Positions 8,181 through 16,437 of a stretch of DNA of 64,000 nt are shown here, piece by piece; position 1 is the first letter of the stretch; every line of letters starts with the position of its first letter. The DNA is from Candidatus Eiseniibacteriota bacterium (GTDB taxonomy: Bacteria > Eisenbacteria > RBG-16-71-46 > CAIMUX01). The DNA lies in contig JACKCR010000002.1 in assembly GCA_020633975.1 (NCBI GenBank), positions 2,666,001 to 2,730,000 of the forward strand. The letters run 5' to 3'. The notes under the pieces are model-generated. The model had not been told where the DNA came from. It ran no database searches and saw only the letters and a list, made by a program, of their open reading frames with translations. The position numbers and the translations under genes were made by a program.

Positions 8181-9698
8181 ATGGCGAGCGAATCCGGCCC
8201 GAAGAAGCTCACCCCGAAGGAGCGGATGAAGATCCCGCGCCAGTCGATGCCGGCAGAGGATCCGAACACCCGACGGCACGACTTTCACGAAGTGAACCTC
8301 GGGTTCACGACCGCACTCGCGGTAAAGGAGGCGCAGCGGTGCATCGAATGCAAGAAGCCCGGCTGCATCCAGGGCTGCCCGGTTCACGTGCACATCCGCG
8401 AGTTCGTCGCACTCGTCGCTGAGGAGCGGTTCGAAGAAGCCGCGCAGATCATCAAGCAAGACAACTCACTCCCCGCCATTTGTGGACGGGTCTGTCCGCA
8501 GGAAGAGCAGTGCGAGCATCTATGTGTGCTCGGAAAGAAGGGGGACCCAGTCGCGATCGGCCATCTCGAACGGTTCGTGGCAGACTGGGAGAGAAACGGC
8601 GGTGGACTCATGACGGTTCAGCGCCCGGAGCCGACCGGCAAGCGCGTCGCCGTCGTGGGGAGTGGCCCGGCCGGACTCTCCTGCGCAACGGACCTGGTCA
8701 AGCAGGGACACGTCGTCACCGTGTTCGAAGCACTCCATGAACTCGGCGGCGTGCTCGTCTACGGAATCCCCGAGTTCCGCCTGCCCAAGGAGATCGTCCA
8801 CGCCGAAATCCGCCAGCTCGAGAAGCTCGGTGTCGAGTTCCAGACGAACGTCGTGATCGGCCAGACCGTGACGATCGACGAACTCTTCGGCGAGGAGGGT
8901 TTCGACGCCGTCTTCCTCGGCGTGGGTGCAGGGCTCCCCCGCTTCCTGAACGTCCCGGGCGAGAACCTCGTCGGTGTCTACTCCTCGAACGAGTTCCTCA
9001 CCCGCGTCAACCTGATGAAGGCCTACTGCCAAGACTCCGACACCCCGGTCATCGACCTCGAAGGACGGAACGTCGCCGTCTTCGGTGCCGGAAACACCGC
9101 AATGGACGCCGTCCGTACGGCGCTCCGCCTCGGAGCCAAGACGGCGAGGATCATCTACCGCCGTTCTGCCGACGAGATGCCGGCGCGGAAGGAGGAGATC
9201 CACCACGCCAAGGAAGAAGGCGTCGAGTTCGTTCTGCTCCATCGGCCACTCGAGTTCGTCGGCGATGCCGAGCGTCGGCTCCGTCATGTTCGTCTCCAGC
9301 AGATGGAGCTCGGTCCGCCCGACGACTCCGGACGTCGCCGTCCCGTGCCGATCGAAGGCAACGAGACGACCCTGGACATCGACCTCGCCGTCGTCGCGAT
9401 CGGCAACGAAGCGAATCCGATGATCCAGAAGAGCTCTCCCGAGATCGAGCACACGAAGTGGGGCACGATCCAGGCCGACGACGAGACGTGCCGCACCTCA
9501 CGCCGCGGCGTCTTTGCTGGCGGCGACATCGTGACCGGCGGAGCGACCGTGATCCTGGCGATGGGGGCCGGAAGAAGAGCGGCGGCGTCGATCGACGAGT
9601 ACCTGCGGACGGGGGCGTGGGAGGCGGAGCCCGACGTCGAGGCCGCGAATGCAGACTCGAACGCGGACGCGAACGCAGGTGTGAAAGCGGCGGAGTGA
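8181..9698 (+). CDS. nfnB: NfnB / GltD-type flavoprotein subunit
   Basis: 505 aa from ATG 8181, two bases after the nfnA stop, with GGAGGAG overlapping that stop; a GTG at 8175 is the alternative. N-terminal Cys motifs CIECKKPGCIQGCPVHV and CGRVCPQEEQCEHLC hold two [4Fe-4S] clusters, followed by FAD-binding GSGPAGLSCA and NADP-binding GAGNTAMDAV. This is the fold of the glutamate synthase small subunit and of NfnB. The adjacent NfnA-like gene favours NfnB, which supplies the bifurcating FAD and reduces NADP. The C-terminal 30 residues are an Ala/Asp-rich tail not needed for the fold. The homotetrameric glutamate synthase name often given to this family is less likely. Confidence 0.82.
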   Translation: MASESGPKKLTPKERMKIPRQSMPAEDPNTRRHDFHEVNLGFTTALAVKEAQRCIECKKPGCIQGCPVHVHIREFVALVAEERFEEAAQIIKQDNSLPAICGRVCPQEEQCEHLCVLGKKGDPVAIGHLERFVADWERNGGGLMTVQRPEPTGKRVAVVGSGPAGLSCATDLVKQGHVVTVFEALHELGGVLVYGIPEFRLPKEIVHAEIRQLEKLGVEFQTNVVIGQTVTIDELFGEEGFDAVFLGVGAGLPRFLNVPGENLVGVYSSNEFLTRVNLMKAYCQDSDTPVIDLEGRNVAVFGAGNTAMDAVRTALRLGAKTARIIYRRSADEMPARKEEIHHAKEEGVEFVLLHRPLEFVGDAERRLRHVRLQQMELGPPDDSGRRRPVPIEGNETTLDIDLAVVAIGNEANPMIQKSSPEIEHTKWGTIQADDETCRTSRRGVFAGGDIVTGGATVILAMGAGRRAAASIDEYLRTGAWEAEPDVEAANADSNADANAGVKAAE

Positions 9699-9751
9699 TC
9701 CCTTTGACCCTCGGTGGTTCCCAGCAAGCGACTCCAGCCTCGATGTCGTCG

Positions 9752-9780
9752 TAGACCTCGCCTTCCGATCGGCCTACGAT
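9752..9780 (+). promoter_or_regulatory. Candidate promoter for 9822 gene
   Basis: TAGACC, 17 nt, TACGAT: four of six matches in each sigma-70 hexamer. The -10 lies 41 nt before the start codon. Confidence 0.33.
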
Positions 9781-9821
9781 GTGCGAAGTGCGCGCCGCCG
9801 GGGGCGCGTCGAGGAGGGCAT

Positions 9822-10589
9822 ATGAGCCTCACTCGCCTCCGCTTTCCCGTCCCTGATCCGCAACTCCCTGTGTCCGTCGTACGGAACCTACTCCTGGCCT
9901 CCGTCTGTGCAGTGCCGCTTTCGATGGCCTGGGCGGGACCCAATGAAGACGGGCTCCTCGTCTTCCACACAGACGACGACATCGTGTACACGAGCGATGG
10001 CGTAGAGACCTACGGTTCCCCGATCTTTCCCTTGTGTACATCCGAGGAATGCCCGCTTCCTCCCGAGGATCCCTGCTGGGCCGACATTCTCGATGCGATT
10101 CAGCCTTGGTCGAGCAGAGGCGACTTCGTCGCAACGTTCTGGCTCATCGCGATCTTTCCCCCGGATGCGTGTCCGCGCGTGAGCGGGGCGTCGTTCGGCG
10201 TCTGGCAGACGGAGGATCGCGAGGTGACGTTCGTCGACCAGGGGCCCTGCGGCGACTTCGAACTGCCGTACGACGACTGGCCGCAGAACAACTCCGGGAC
10301 GGCAGTTACATTCCTCGTCCCCCAACAGGCCCGGGCGATTCGCCTGTACTGGTTCGCCGCCTACTCGTACTACGGCCCGACGGAGATCGGCCTGACCGCC
10401 TTCCCGGGCGAGCAATCCCCGCTCTTCGCGGACGACTCCGTCCCGTCCGTTCTCGACCCCGTCCCGCGCAGCCATCGGGGCCGATTCGGCCTGAACGGGG
10501 CGACGGGATACGTGCCCTGGTGGGACGTTCCGCCCGTGGTCAAAGAGAGCTGGGGAGGGGTGAAGTCGAGATTCCGGGACGAAGAGTGA
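9822..10589 (+). CDS. Secreted YWFAAY-domain protein, copy 1
   Basis: 255 aa from ATG 9822 after GAGGAGGG. A signal peptide ends near AWA-GPN (residues 1-38). The mature part starts G-P-N-E-D-G-L-L-V-F-H and has the marks of a family with four copies in this window: an H-x-D-D-x-I-V-Y-T strand, CGDFELPYDDWPQNNSGTAV, YWFAAYSYYGP, LDPVP...GRFGLNGATGY, and a C-terminal ESWGGVKSRFRDEE. The order is the same in 28632-29492 and 19542-20237 (reverse strand) and in the N-terminal third of 55460-57658. I do not recognise a named family. It is presumably extracellular; the shared WGxVKxxFR tail could be a sorting or anchoring signal, which is inference. Confidence 0.72.
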   Translation: MSLTRLRFPVPDPQLPVSVVRNLLLASVCAVPLSMAWAGPNEDGLLVFHTDDDIVYTSDGVETYGSPIFPLCTSEECPLPPEDPCWADILDAIQPWSSRGDFVATFWLIAIFPPDACPRVSGASFGVWQTEDREVTFVDQGPCGDFELPYDDWPQNNSGTAVTFLVPQQARAIRLYWFAAYSYYGPTEIGLTAFPGEQSPLFADDSVPSVLDPVPRSHRGRFGLNGATGYVPWWDVPPVVKESWGGVKSRFRDEE

Positions 10590-10674
10590 ACGAGACGAGT
10601 GCGAAGATGCGATGCCCGACCGATCGGCCGGGCATCGCAATGTCGCTGTTAGTCCGAATGGACGCCTCCCGTCC

Positions 10675-10824
10675 CTACCGCATCTGATCGCCGGCGCAAA
10701 CGAGGCCGAGAAGAGGCCAAGGAAGGGTCGGCGTGACCATTTTGAGGTGCGGGACATGATGGATGACACTCCCGCCGCCGATGTCCGTGCCGAGGTTCTC
10801 TACGTAGCCTGCCTTGACGCCCAT
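10675..10824 (-). CDS. Possible 49-aa protein
   Basis: 49 aa from ATG 10824, preceded by GGAGGTGGAGA, one of the best ribosome binding sites in the window. The protein begins MGVKAGYVENLGTDIGGG and ends LLGLVCAGDQMR. It has one Cys, three His and no clear membrane segment or leader motif. It lies alone in an otherwise empty 650-nt gap, opposite in strand to its neighbours. No homologous family comes to mind; the ribosome binding site and the isolated position are the only support. Confidence 0.4.
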   Translation of the reverse strand: MGVKAGYVENLGTDIGGGSVIHHVPHLKMVTPTLPWPLLGLVCAGDQMR

Positions 10825-11241
10825 TCTCCACCTCCGTTCGTGGTTCCCTGGCTGGTTCACTGGGGATGGCGGAAGCGGAACGGAGAACGGGCCAAACTTT
10901 CTTGATCAGCGCACGCGAACGATGCGGAGCGGACATGGGAACCCCCTTTGTGGAGTTTCCTCAATCAGCTGCGGACGACGTCAGCGGGTAGAGGGGAGCG
11001 CCCATTGATCGAAACTTAGAGTAGCAAACGGCGCCCTTGGCTCCGAGGTTCGGGGAGCCTATCGTCCGGGATCGAGCACTGAGGCGTCCCGACAGACACG
11101 GCCAATCGGGGCGCCCGGTCGGAGCCGTGCACGGGGAAGCGGCCGGTCACAAGCCGGTCACTCTTCGAGTACTCGAACTCAACAGCGTGCGCTCCGGAAA
11201 CATCAGCGTACCGAGCACACGGCGCGTCACAGGAGCCAGGT
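10825..11241. other. Non-coding gap upstream of GT2 gene
   Basis: About 420 nt with no convincing gene on either strand. Reading frame 1 is open from 11083 into the glycosyltransferase but contains no ATG, GTG or TTG, which matters for the choice of start there. Confidence 0.5.
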
Positions 11242-12075
11242 CTGTACCAAGGTCACTCAGTCGCTGCCATCCTCCCCGCTCTCGACGAAGCGGACGCGAT
11301 CGGCGCAGTCCTTCGCGCGATCGACCGGACGATCGTCGACGAGGTCGTAGTCGGTGACAACGGCTCGACAGACGGCACGCGGGAAGTGGCTGCTGCCTTG
11401 GGAGCGCGCGTGGTTCGCCAGATGCGCCGTGGCTACGGAAGCGCGTGCCTCGAAGCGATCGCCGCCGTTCCGGACGTGGACATCCTGGTCTTCCTCGACG
11501 CCGACGGAAGCGACGATCCAGCGGAGATACCGCTCCTACTGGATGCACTCACAGGAAATGTTCGTGACGGCATTTCCGTGGACCAGTGCGTCGAAGCCCG
11601 CCTCATCGGTGCTGCGGGTCGGGCCGCAGACACCCGCCGCTCGAGTACGGACACCATGGATCGGCGGAACCTCGGTACCCACTCCGTCGACCTCGTCATC
11701 GGCTCGCGCGTCAGGGGAAGCGCCGAGCCCGGAGCTCTCACTCCGCTCCAGCGTTTCGGAAACGCGCTCACCTGCACGCTCGTGCGTGTGCTCTGGGGCG
11801 TCCGCTACACCGATCTCGGCCCGTTCCGCGCCATTTGGAAGGACCGATACGACGCACTCGAGATGTCCGACCCGGACTTCGGATGGACGATCGAGATGCA
11901 GGTGAAGGCCGCCCAGCGCGGACTTCGCGCGGTCGAGGTTCCGGTGACGTACCGCGTGCGTCAGGCGGGTGAGAGCAAGGTGAGTGGGACGATCCGAGGC
12001 TCCTACCTCGCAGGGACTCGCATCCTCGGCTATGTCGCCCGCGCGAAGCTGGGAGATCTTCGTGGACAGAGCTGA
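11242..12075 (+). CDS. Family 2 glycosyltransferase, likely CTG start
   Basis: 277 aa. A DPM1/polyprenyl-phosphate glycosyltransferase type GT-A enzyme: VAAILPALDEADAIG (N-terminal strand), VVVGDNGSTDGT, the metal-binding DADGS (residues 86-90), DLVIGSRVRGS, YTDLGPFRAI and a basic C-terminus. The first ATG (11386) would remove the essential N-terminal strand. The frame is open upstream but has no ATG/GTG/TTG back to the stop at 11080; the only plausible initiator is CTG 11242, with AGGAG 7 nt before it. About 45 residues between DADGS and DLVIGSR are an insertion relative to usual family members. It overlaps the next gene by 14 nt; together they would make and use a lipid-linked sugar. Confidence 0.72.
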   Translation: MYQGHSVAAILPALDEADAIGAVLRAIDRTIVDEVVVGDNGSTDGTREVAAALGARVVRQMRRGYGSACLEAIAAVPDVDILVFLDADGSDDPAEIPLLLDALTGNVRDGISVDQCVEARLIGAAGRAADTRRSSTDTMDRRNLGTHSVDLVIGSRVRGSAEPGALTPLQRFGNALTCTLVRVLWGVRYTDLGPFRAIWKDRYDALEMSDPDFGWTIEMQVKAAQRGLRAVEVPVTYRVRQAGESKVSGTIRGSYLAGTRILGYVARAKLGDLRGQS

Positions 12076-13953
12076 CGGCGGACTCGGCGTCAGCGGGCTC
12101 GATGTCATCGAGCATGAGACACCGCAACACGAGATCGCCCCCCGTCGGTCCGGCGAAGAGGGCCGACCTCGTGTCACACTCGCCATCGGAGCCGCTGCGC
12201 TCGCGCTCACCGTCCTCCTTCTGCGCCTGCCGCTCTGGCTCCTCCCCGGTCCCGGCCGCGACGAGGCGTCGTACCACTACTGGGCGCATCATCCGGAGCC
12301 AGCGTTCGCCCCACTCGTCCAGCTCACGGTGCGACTCTTCGAGCTGCCGTTCGGACACGCTCTGTGGTCGCTGCGCGCGCCGGTCGCTTTGCTCGGAATC
12401 GTCGTCCTCTGGCTTCACGACGACCGACTGCGCCGCGCGGGCTCGACGGGTTCGACGCGACTGTTCTTCGCGTCGCTGCTCGCGCTCACGCCCTGGCTCG
12501 GCTTCAGCGGGTCCATTCTCCACCCGGACGCATTCCTGCTCGTGAGCCTTCTCGCACTCGTGATCTCGGCGCGGGACCGTCGTCCCTTGGCTATCGCCAT
12601 TGCCGCGTGCGCGGCCGCGCTGTCCAAGCCGACGGGTGTGCTCGCGCTTCCCGTCGCATGGTGGCTGGTCGGCGCGCTTGCGGTGAATTCGGACGGTCGC
12701 TTGCGCCGAGGCGGGACGCATCAGCGAGGGGGACGTCAGCGAGGGGGACGTCAGCGTGAATCACGGCGGCGTGGGGCACAGCAGCGTGGACCAGGTCACG
12801 ATGGGGCATGTCAGTTTGACACACCGCGGGATCGGGGGACTCCTCCCCGGCCTTCTCACAGAACCCGCATCGTTCTCGCGCGCACGATACTGATCCTCGG
12901 GGTCTTCCCGCTCGCGACCGCGCTCGGGACCGGTCTACTCACTGCGATCGGGGAGTTCGGTCACATGTCGCCCGAGATCCCACTCGCATCTCGATTCGGC
13001 ACATGGGGACTCGCGCTCGTCTTCGTCGGGGGGCTCCTCCTGCCTTGGTTCGGCGTGCGGGGAGGGATCGATCGAGCGCGCCTCCTCGCGCACGCGCGAC
13101 GGAACGGGACATCGTGGACGGAAGCACCCGAGACACGGGAAGCCGCGGCCGCGTTGGCGACGGCAGTTCTCCTCCTGGCGGTGTTCACGTCCGCGGCGCT
13201 CTTCCGGGGACAGTTCAAACCGAACTGGGTCTTGCCTGCGTTCGTGCTCGTCCTACCACTGAGACCGCTTCGGCCGCCTCATCGGGTCGGCGTCGGCAGG
13301 AAGCTCGCGATCGCCGTCGGTCTCGCCTTCTCACTCGGCTGCTCGATCTGTCAGACGCTGGTGCTGCACGACCCGGACGTCGTGATGAACGCAGAAGCCG
13401 CGCTACAGCGTCGAGGATTTGGGTCCACTCCTCTCGACTACTCGGTGCACGCGGGAACGAGGGAGCGGATGTTTCAGCGAACTCGACATGGAAGGCCCGC
13501 TTCTCCGAGTACCAGGACGGGTCCGCGTTCGCGGAGAGCATTCGGAGATCTTGGGACGGAAGCGCGACGCCTGGCAATGTCGATGCCCTCCCCCACGGCG
13601 CAGCGGACGCCGCGCCACGCAACGGCAGTAGATCCGGTGACCGTGGCGCAATTCGTCACATCGTGTCGGACGACTACGGTCTGGCGATGCAGCTGCAGTG
13701 GTACATCGGGCCGGGCGAAGTCCGGGTCTCGATCCCGGGAGACGGCGTGTTCCAGCGAACGGTGGATGGCGGTGTGCAGGGCTCCCCTACCCGCCGGAAC
13801 CCCGCGGACATCCTGCTCCTGCCGGTGCACACGGACGCGGGTCAAGTGTGGGACAGGATCGAACTGGTGGAGACCTTGGACGACGTGCGGCATCCCACGA
13901 CGGGGGCCAGGTTGATTCCGTACCGCGCACGGATCCGCAATGGCGGATCCTGA
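12062..13953 (+). CDS. GT39/ArnT-like membrane glycosyltransferase, frameshifted
   Basis: GTG 12062 after GGGAG, overlapping the GT2 stop. The first part is a multi-pass GT39-type protein: a first membrane helix, the loop GPGRDEASYHYW with catalytic-type Asp-Glu, and SKPTGVLALP. It uses polyprenyl-phosphate sugars at the outer membrane face. The reading frame changes from frame 2 to frame 1 between about 13400 and 13490: downstream, frame 1 has clean coding bias and the SDDYGLAMQLQWYIGPGE segment expected near the C-terminus, ending at 13953, while frame 2 degenerates. One base appears to be missing; this could be sequencing error or a real mutation. An Arg/Gln-rich loop (12712-12790) includes a 15-bp tandem duplication. 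Confidence 0.68.
12722..12751 (+). repeat. 15-bp tandem duplication in glycosyltransferase gene
   Basis: CAGCGAGGGGGACGT occurs twice in a row within the low-complexity loop between two membrane segments. Confidence 0.8.
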
Positions 13954-13987
13954 CTTCGGCGATCCGTCGACTCGCCGAGGAGGATGA

Positions 13988-14821
13988 ATGTACCGACTCC
14001 GTTGGGCCCGCCAGAAGGCCAAAGCAACAGTCGCGAGGACTGTCATCGTTGCAGCCCTTGCGATGCTCGGCCCTTCGATGGTGACAGTGGGACTTGCCTC
14101 TACTACGGACACCTCCGCACGTACAGACGCCTCCGCTGCGGACGCGCTCCATTCAGAGTTCGGTGCCCTCCTCGCACGCTACGTCCACGGCGTCGGCGTC
14201 GACTATCCCGCATGGTCCGGAGCCGCGGATGATCTCACCGCCTTGAACGACTACGTCCAGTCGCTGACCTCGCTCGATCCAGCCCCGTGGCCGGAGGACG
14301 ATCAGAAGGCCTACTGGATCAACCTCTACAATGCCGCCACGCTCCGACTCGTGCTGGCCCACTACCCTCTCGACAGCATCAAGGACATCGGCGGTCTCTT
14401 CAGCTCGCCCTGGAAGCGCGACGTCGTGACCGTCGCGGAAAGCACACTCACGTTGGATGAGATCGAGAACGAGATCCTCCGCCCAGAGTTCCACGACCCA
14501 CGGATCCACTTCGCGCTCAACTGCGCGTCCATCGGCTGCCCGCCGCTTCGCGCCGACGCCTATCGAGCTGCGAACCTGTCCGAACAGCTCGACGAATCGT
14601 GTCGACGCACCCTGAACGACGCCCGTTGGGTGAGTGTCGGCAAGGACGGCATCCGGGTGACCAAGATCTTCGACTGGTACCGCGGCGACTTCGAGGAGAA
14701 CGGCGGCAGCGTTCGCACCTTCCTCGATCGCTACCGTGACGAGCCGCTTCCCAAGGGCAAGATCGAACACCTCTCCTACGACTGGTCACTCAACATCGCG
14801 GCTGACCGCGACTCCCACTAA
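13988..14821 (+). CDS. DUF547 protein, exported
   Basis: 277 aa after GAGGAGGATGA. A basic start and hydrophobic stretch (residues 18-38) make a signal peptide or anchor. The body is DUF547: VDYPAWSG, AYWINLYNAATLRLVL near residue 100, and HFALNCASIGCPPLRADAY near residue 175, which holds the conserved Cys pair. The biochemical role of DUF547 is unknown, although the fold resembles transglutaminase/NlpC-type proteins. It follows the glycosyltransferase pair by 34 nt and precedes a thioredoxin fusion by 62 nt, so it could share their transcript. Confidence 0.82.
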   Translation: MYRLRWARQKAKATVARTVIVAALAMLGPSMVTVGLASTTDTSARTDASAADALHSEFGALLARYVHGVGVDYPAWSGAADDLTALNDYVQSLTSLDPAPWPEDDQKAYWINLYNAATLRLVLAHYPLDSIKDIGGLFSSPWKRDVVTVAESTLTLDEIENEILRPEFHDPRIHFALNCASIGCPPLRADAYRAANLSEQLDESCRRTLNDARWVSVGKDGIRVTKIFDWYRGDFEENGGSVRTFLDRYRDEPLPKGKIEHLSYDWSLNIAADRDSH

Positions 14822-14883
14822 GTCGGTCCCACTTCGGCCGGATCCGGGTACTCCCCCCGAACGCCCCACCCGAAAGGACCTCC

Positions 14884-16005
14884 ATGCGTACGACCACTCT
14901 TGCAATCACCCTCGCGACGTCCGCCCTCCTGGGATGGGGACTCGTCTCAGGATCACGCGGAGATCGAGTCGCAACGCCCATCCCTAGCGCTAGCGGCAGG
15001 ACAGATTCCGGCGGCATAGGCAACACCGCCAACAGCGAGGGTATGACCGGTAGGAGCGGCGGAGGCGGTCCTGCCATGTCAGCTCAGCCCAACCAACCGG
15101 TCGAGATGGGCCAGGTCCGCTGGGGTCGTGATCTGGACGCGGCGAAGGACGAGGCCCGGCGAACCGGACGGCCGCTCTTCGTACTCTTCCAGGAGATCCC
15201 CGGCTGCTCCACATGTCAGAACTTCGGCCGCGGCCCACTCTCCCATCCGCTCGTGGTCGAAGCGATCGAGACCGAGTTCGTACCCGTGCTCGTCTACAAC
15301 AACCGGGACGGCGAGGACGGCCGCGTTCGTCAGTCGCTTGCCGAGCCCGCCTGGAACAACCCCGTGATCCGGTTCCTCGACGTCGACGGCCGTGACGTGC
15401 TCCCCCGCCGCGACGGCGTTTGGTCGACCGAGGGTGTCGTCACCCGGATGGTGAATGCGCTCGCGGCGGCCGATCGGGCCGTTCCCGACTACCTTCGCCT
15501 CGTTCGAGACGAAACTGCGACATCCGAGACGTCCCGGCTGACGTTGGCGGTTCACTGCTTCTGGGAAGGAGCGGCCGCTGTCGGCGGGATCGACGGAGTG
15601 ACCGATGTGGAGGCCGCGTTCCTGGGAGGACGCGAGGTAGTCGACGTCACCTACGCCGCGAACGTCGACGCAGACGCACTACTTGCCGAGGCCACTCGAC
15701 GGGCACACCCGAGTGGAATCTACGCCGCTGATGCGAAGCAGTTCGAGGCCGCGGACAAGGCGACCCCGGGCGGGGCGACCGTGGACAGGGAGATCGCGGG
15801 CGGAGCGACGGCAGAGAAGATAGCGCTGCTGCCCCAACCCACGCGACGCGCGCCGGACTCCGATCAGCTCTACTACCTGAGGCACAGCCCCTATGCGAAG
15901 CTCGAGCTGACGAGGTTGCAGCAGATCCGCGTCAACGCAGCGCTGGGTACCGGAGGAAGTCCGGAGCGATGGTTGTCGCCACGACAGCGAGCACAGCTTC
16001 CGTAG
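14884..16005 (+). CDS. Thioredoxin-like protein fused to MsrA-like domain
   Basis: 373 aa after AAAGGACCTCC. Residues 1-24 are a signal or anchor, then a Gly/Ser-rich linker. Residues about 75-200 form a thioredoxin-like domain with IPGCSTC (Cys108, Cys111), matching the 'VPGUxxT' thioredoxin-like (seleno)protein family, here with Cys in place of Sec. Residues 215-275 (VHCFWEGAAAVGGIDGV...GREVVDVTYAANVDADALL) align with the start of MsrA methionine sulfoxide reductase and keep its Cys (225), but the rest of MsrA is reduced. A role in periplasmic thiol or methionine-sulfoxide repair is inference. The final 90 residues include a region (SDQLYYLRHSPYAKLELTRLQ) not recognised. Confidence 0.72.
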   Translation: MRTTTLAITLATSALLGWGLVSGSRGDRVATPIPSASGRTDSGGIGNTANSEGMTGRSGGGGPAMSAQPNQPVEMGQVRWGRDLDAAKDEARRTGRPLFVLFQEIPGCSTCQNFGRGPLSHPLVVEAIETEFVPVLVYNNRDGEDGRVRQSLAEPAWNNPVIRFLDVDGRDVLPRRDGVWSTEGVVTRMVNALAAADRAVPDYLRLVRDETATSETSRLTLAVHCFWEGAAAVGGIDGVTDVEAAFLGGREVVDVTYAANVDADALLAEATRRAHPSGIYAADAKQFEAADKATPGGATVDREIAGGATAEKIALLPQPTRRAPDSDQLYYLRHSPYAKLELTRLQQIRVNAALGTGGSPERWLSPRQRAQLP

Positions 16006-16065
16006 GCGGCTTCGGTAGGTGGATCTGTAGGCGGCTTGCGTAGGCGGAAGGTGTGACGCTTCGAC

Positions 16066-16176
16066 TCACCCGACTGTTGCCAGCCGCTCGTATTCCCGCC
16101 AGACCGCGTCCCGCTCCTCCTTGGGAATCGAGTGCCAGCGGACACCGCGAACCGCGCCCTCCAGCCCCGACACCAT
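16066..16176 (-). pseudogene. Possible gene remnant beside palindrome array
   Basis: A 36-codon frame MVSGLEGAVRGVRWHSIPKEERDAVWREYERLATVG-stop; the frame stays open upstream through LLIREIRPDDPPCRS to a stop near 16247, with no ribosome binding site. The residue composition looks protein-like, so it may be the end of a gene cut off by events at the palindrome array and IS element. No function is assigned. Confidence 0.22.
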
Positions 16177-16256
16177 ACTTCGACACGGCGGATCGTCTGG
16201 CCGGATCTCCCGGATAAGCAAGGCAGCTCGCGGCGCCGGCCGACGCGACGGTCGCT

Positions 16257-16350
16257 ACATCCAATGGGATGCGAACCGGCGCGGCCGACCGCCTACATCC
16301 GATACGGATGCGAACGAACCAGCCATCGCCACCGCCCACATCCAACGTGG
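16257..16350 (+). repeat. Three-unit palindrome array, third unit split by IS
   Basis: Unit 1 (16257-16277) has CATCCAATGGGATG, unit 2 (16295-16320) has CATCCGATACGGATGCGAAC, and unit 3 starts at 16337 with CACATCCAACGTGG. Spacing is about 40 nt. The missing right half of unit 3, ATGCGAACGAG, is found immediately after the IS at 17804. The rest of the 430-nt gap 16006-16437 holds the remnant above and a short run of GTAGGCGG-like repeats. Confidence 0.8.
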
Positions 16351-16437
16351 TGAGATGGACTCCTCCATTCCAGCGGTATCTTGGCGCGTGGTGCGCCGTC
16401 CGGTACGGCTGCTATGAGCCATGGAAGGAGGAGTCCA

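Noticed and set aside
8181-9698. Annotation as glutamate synthase small subunit or homotetrameric glutamate synthase
   Set aside because: Adjacent, overlapping-range NfnA-like gene with Asp+3 Cys cluster motif points to NfnAB; no GltB large subunit nearby.
11386-12075. Glycosyltransferase starting at ATG 11386
   Set aside because: Would lose the ILPALDE and DNGSTDGT strands needed for nucleotide-sugar binding, which are encoded upstream in the same frame.
16381-16437. Upstream TTG start for the IS transposase
   Set aside because: GTG 16438 has a strong ribosome binding site and gives the usual short N-terminus before IGVDLAKN.
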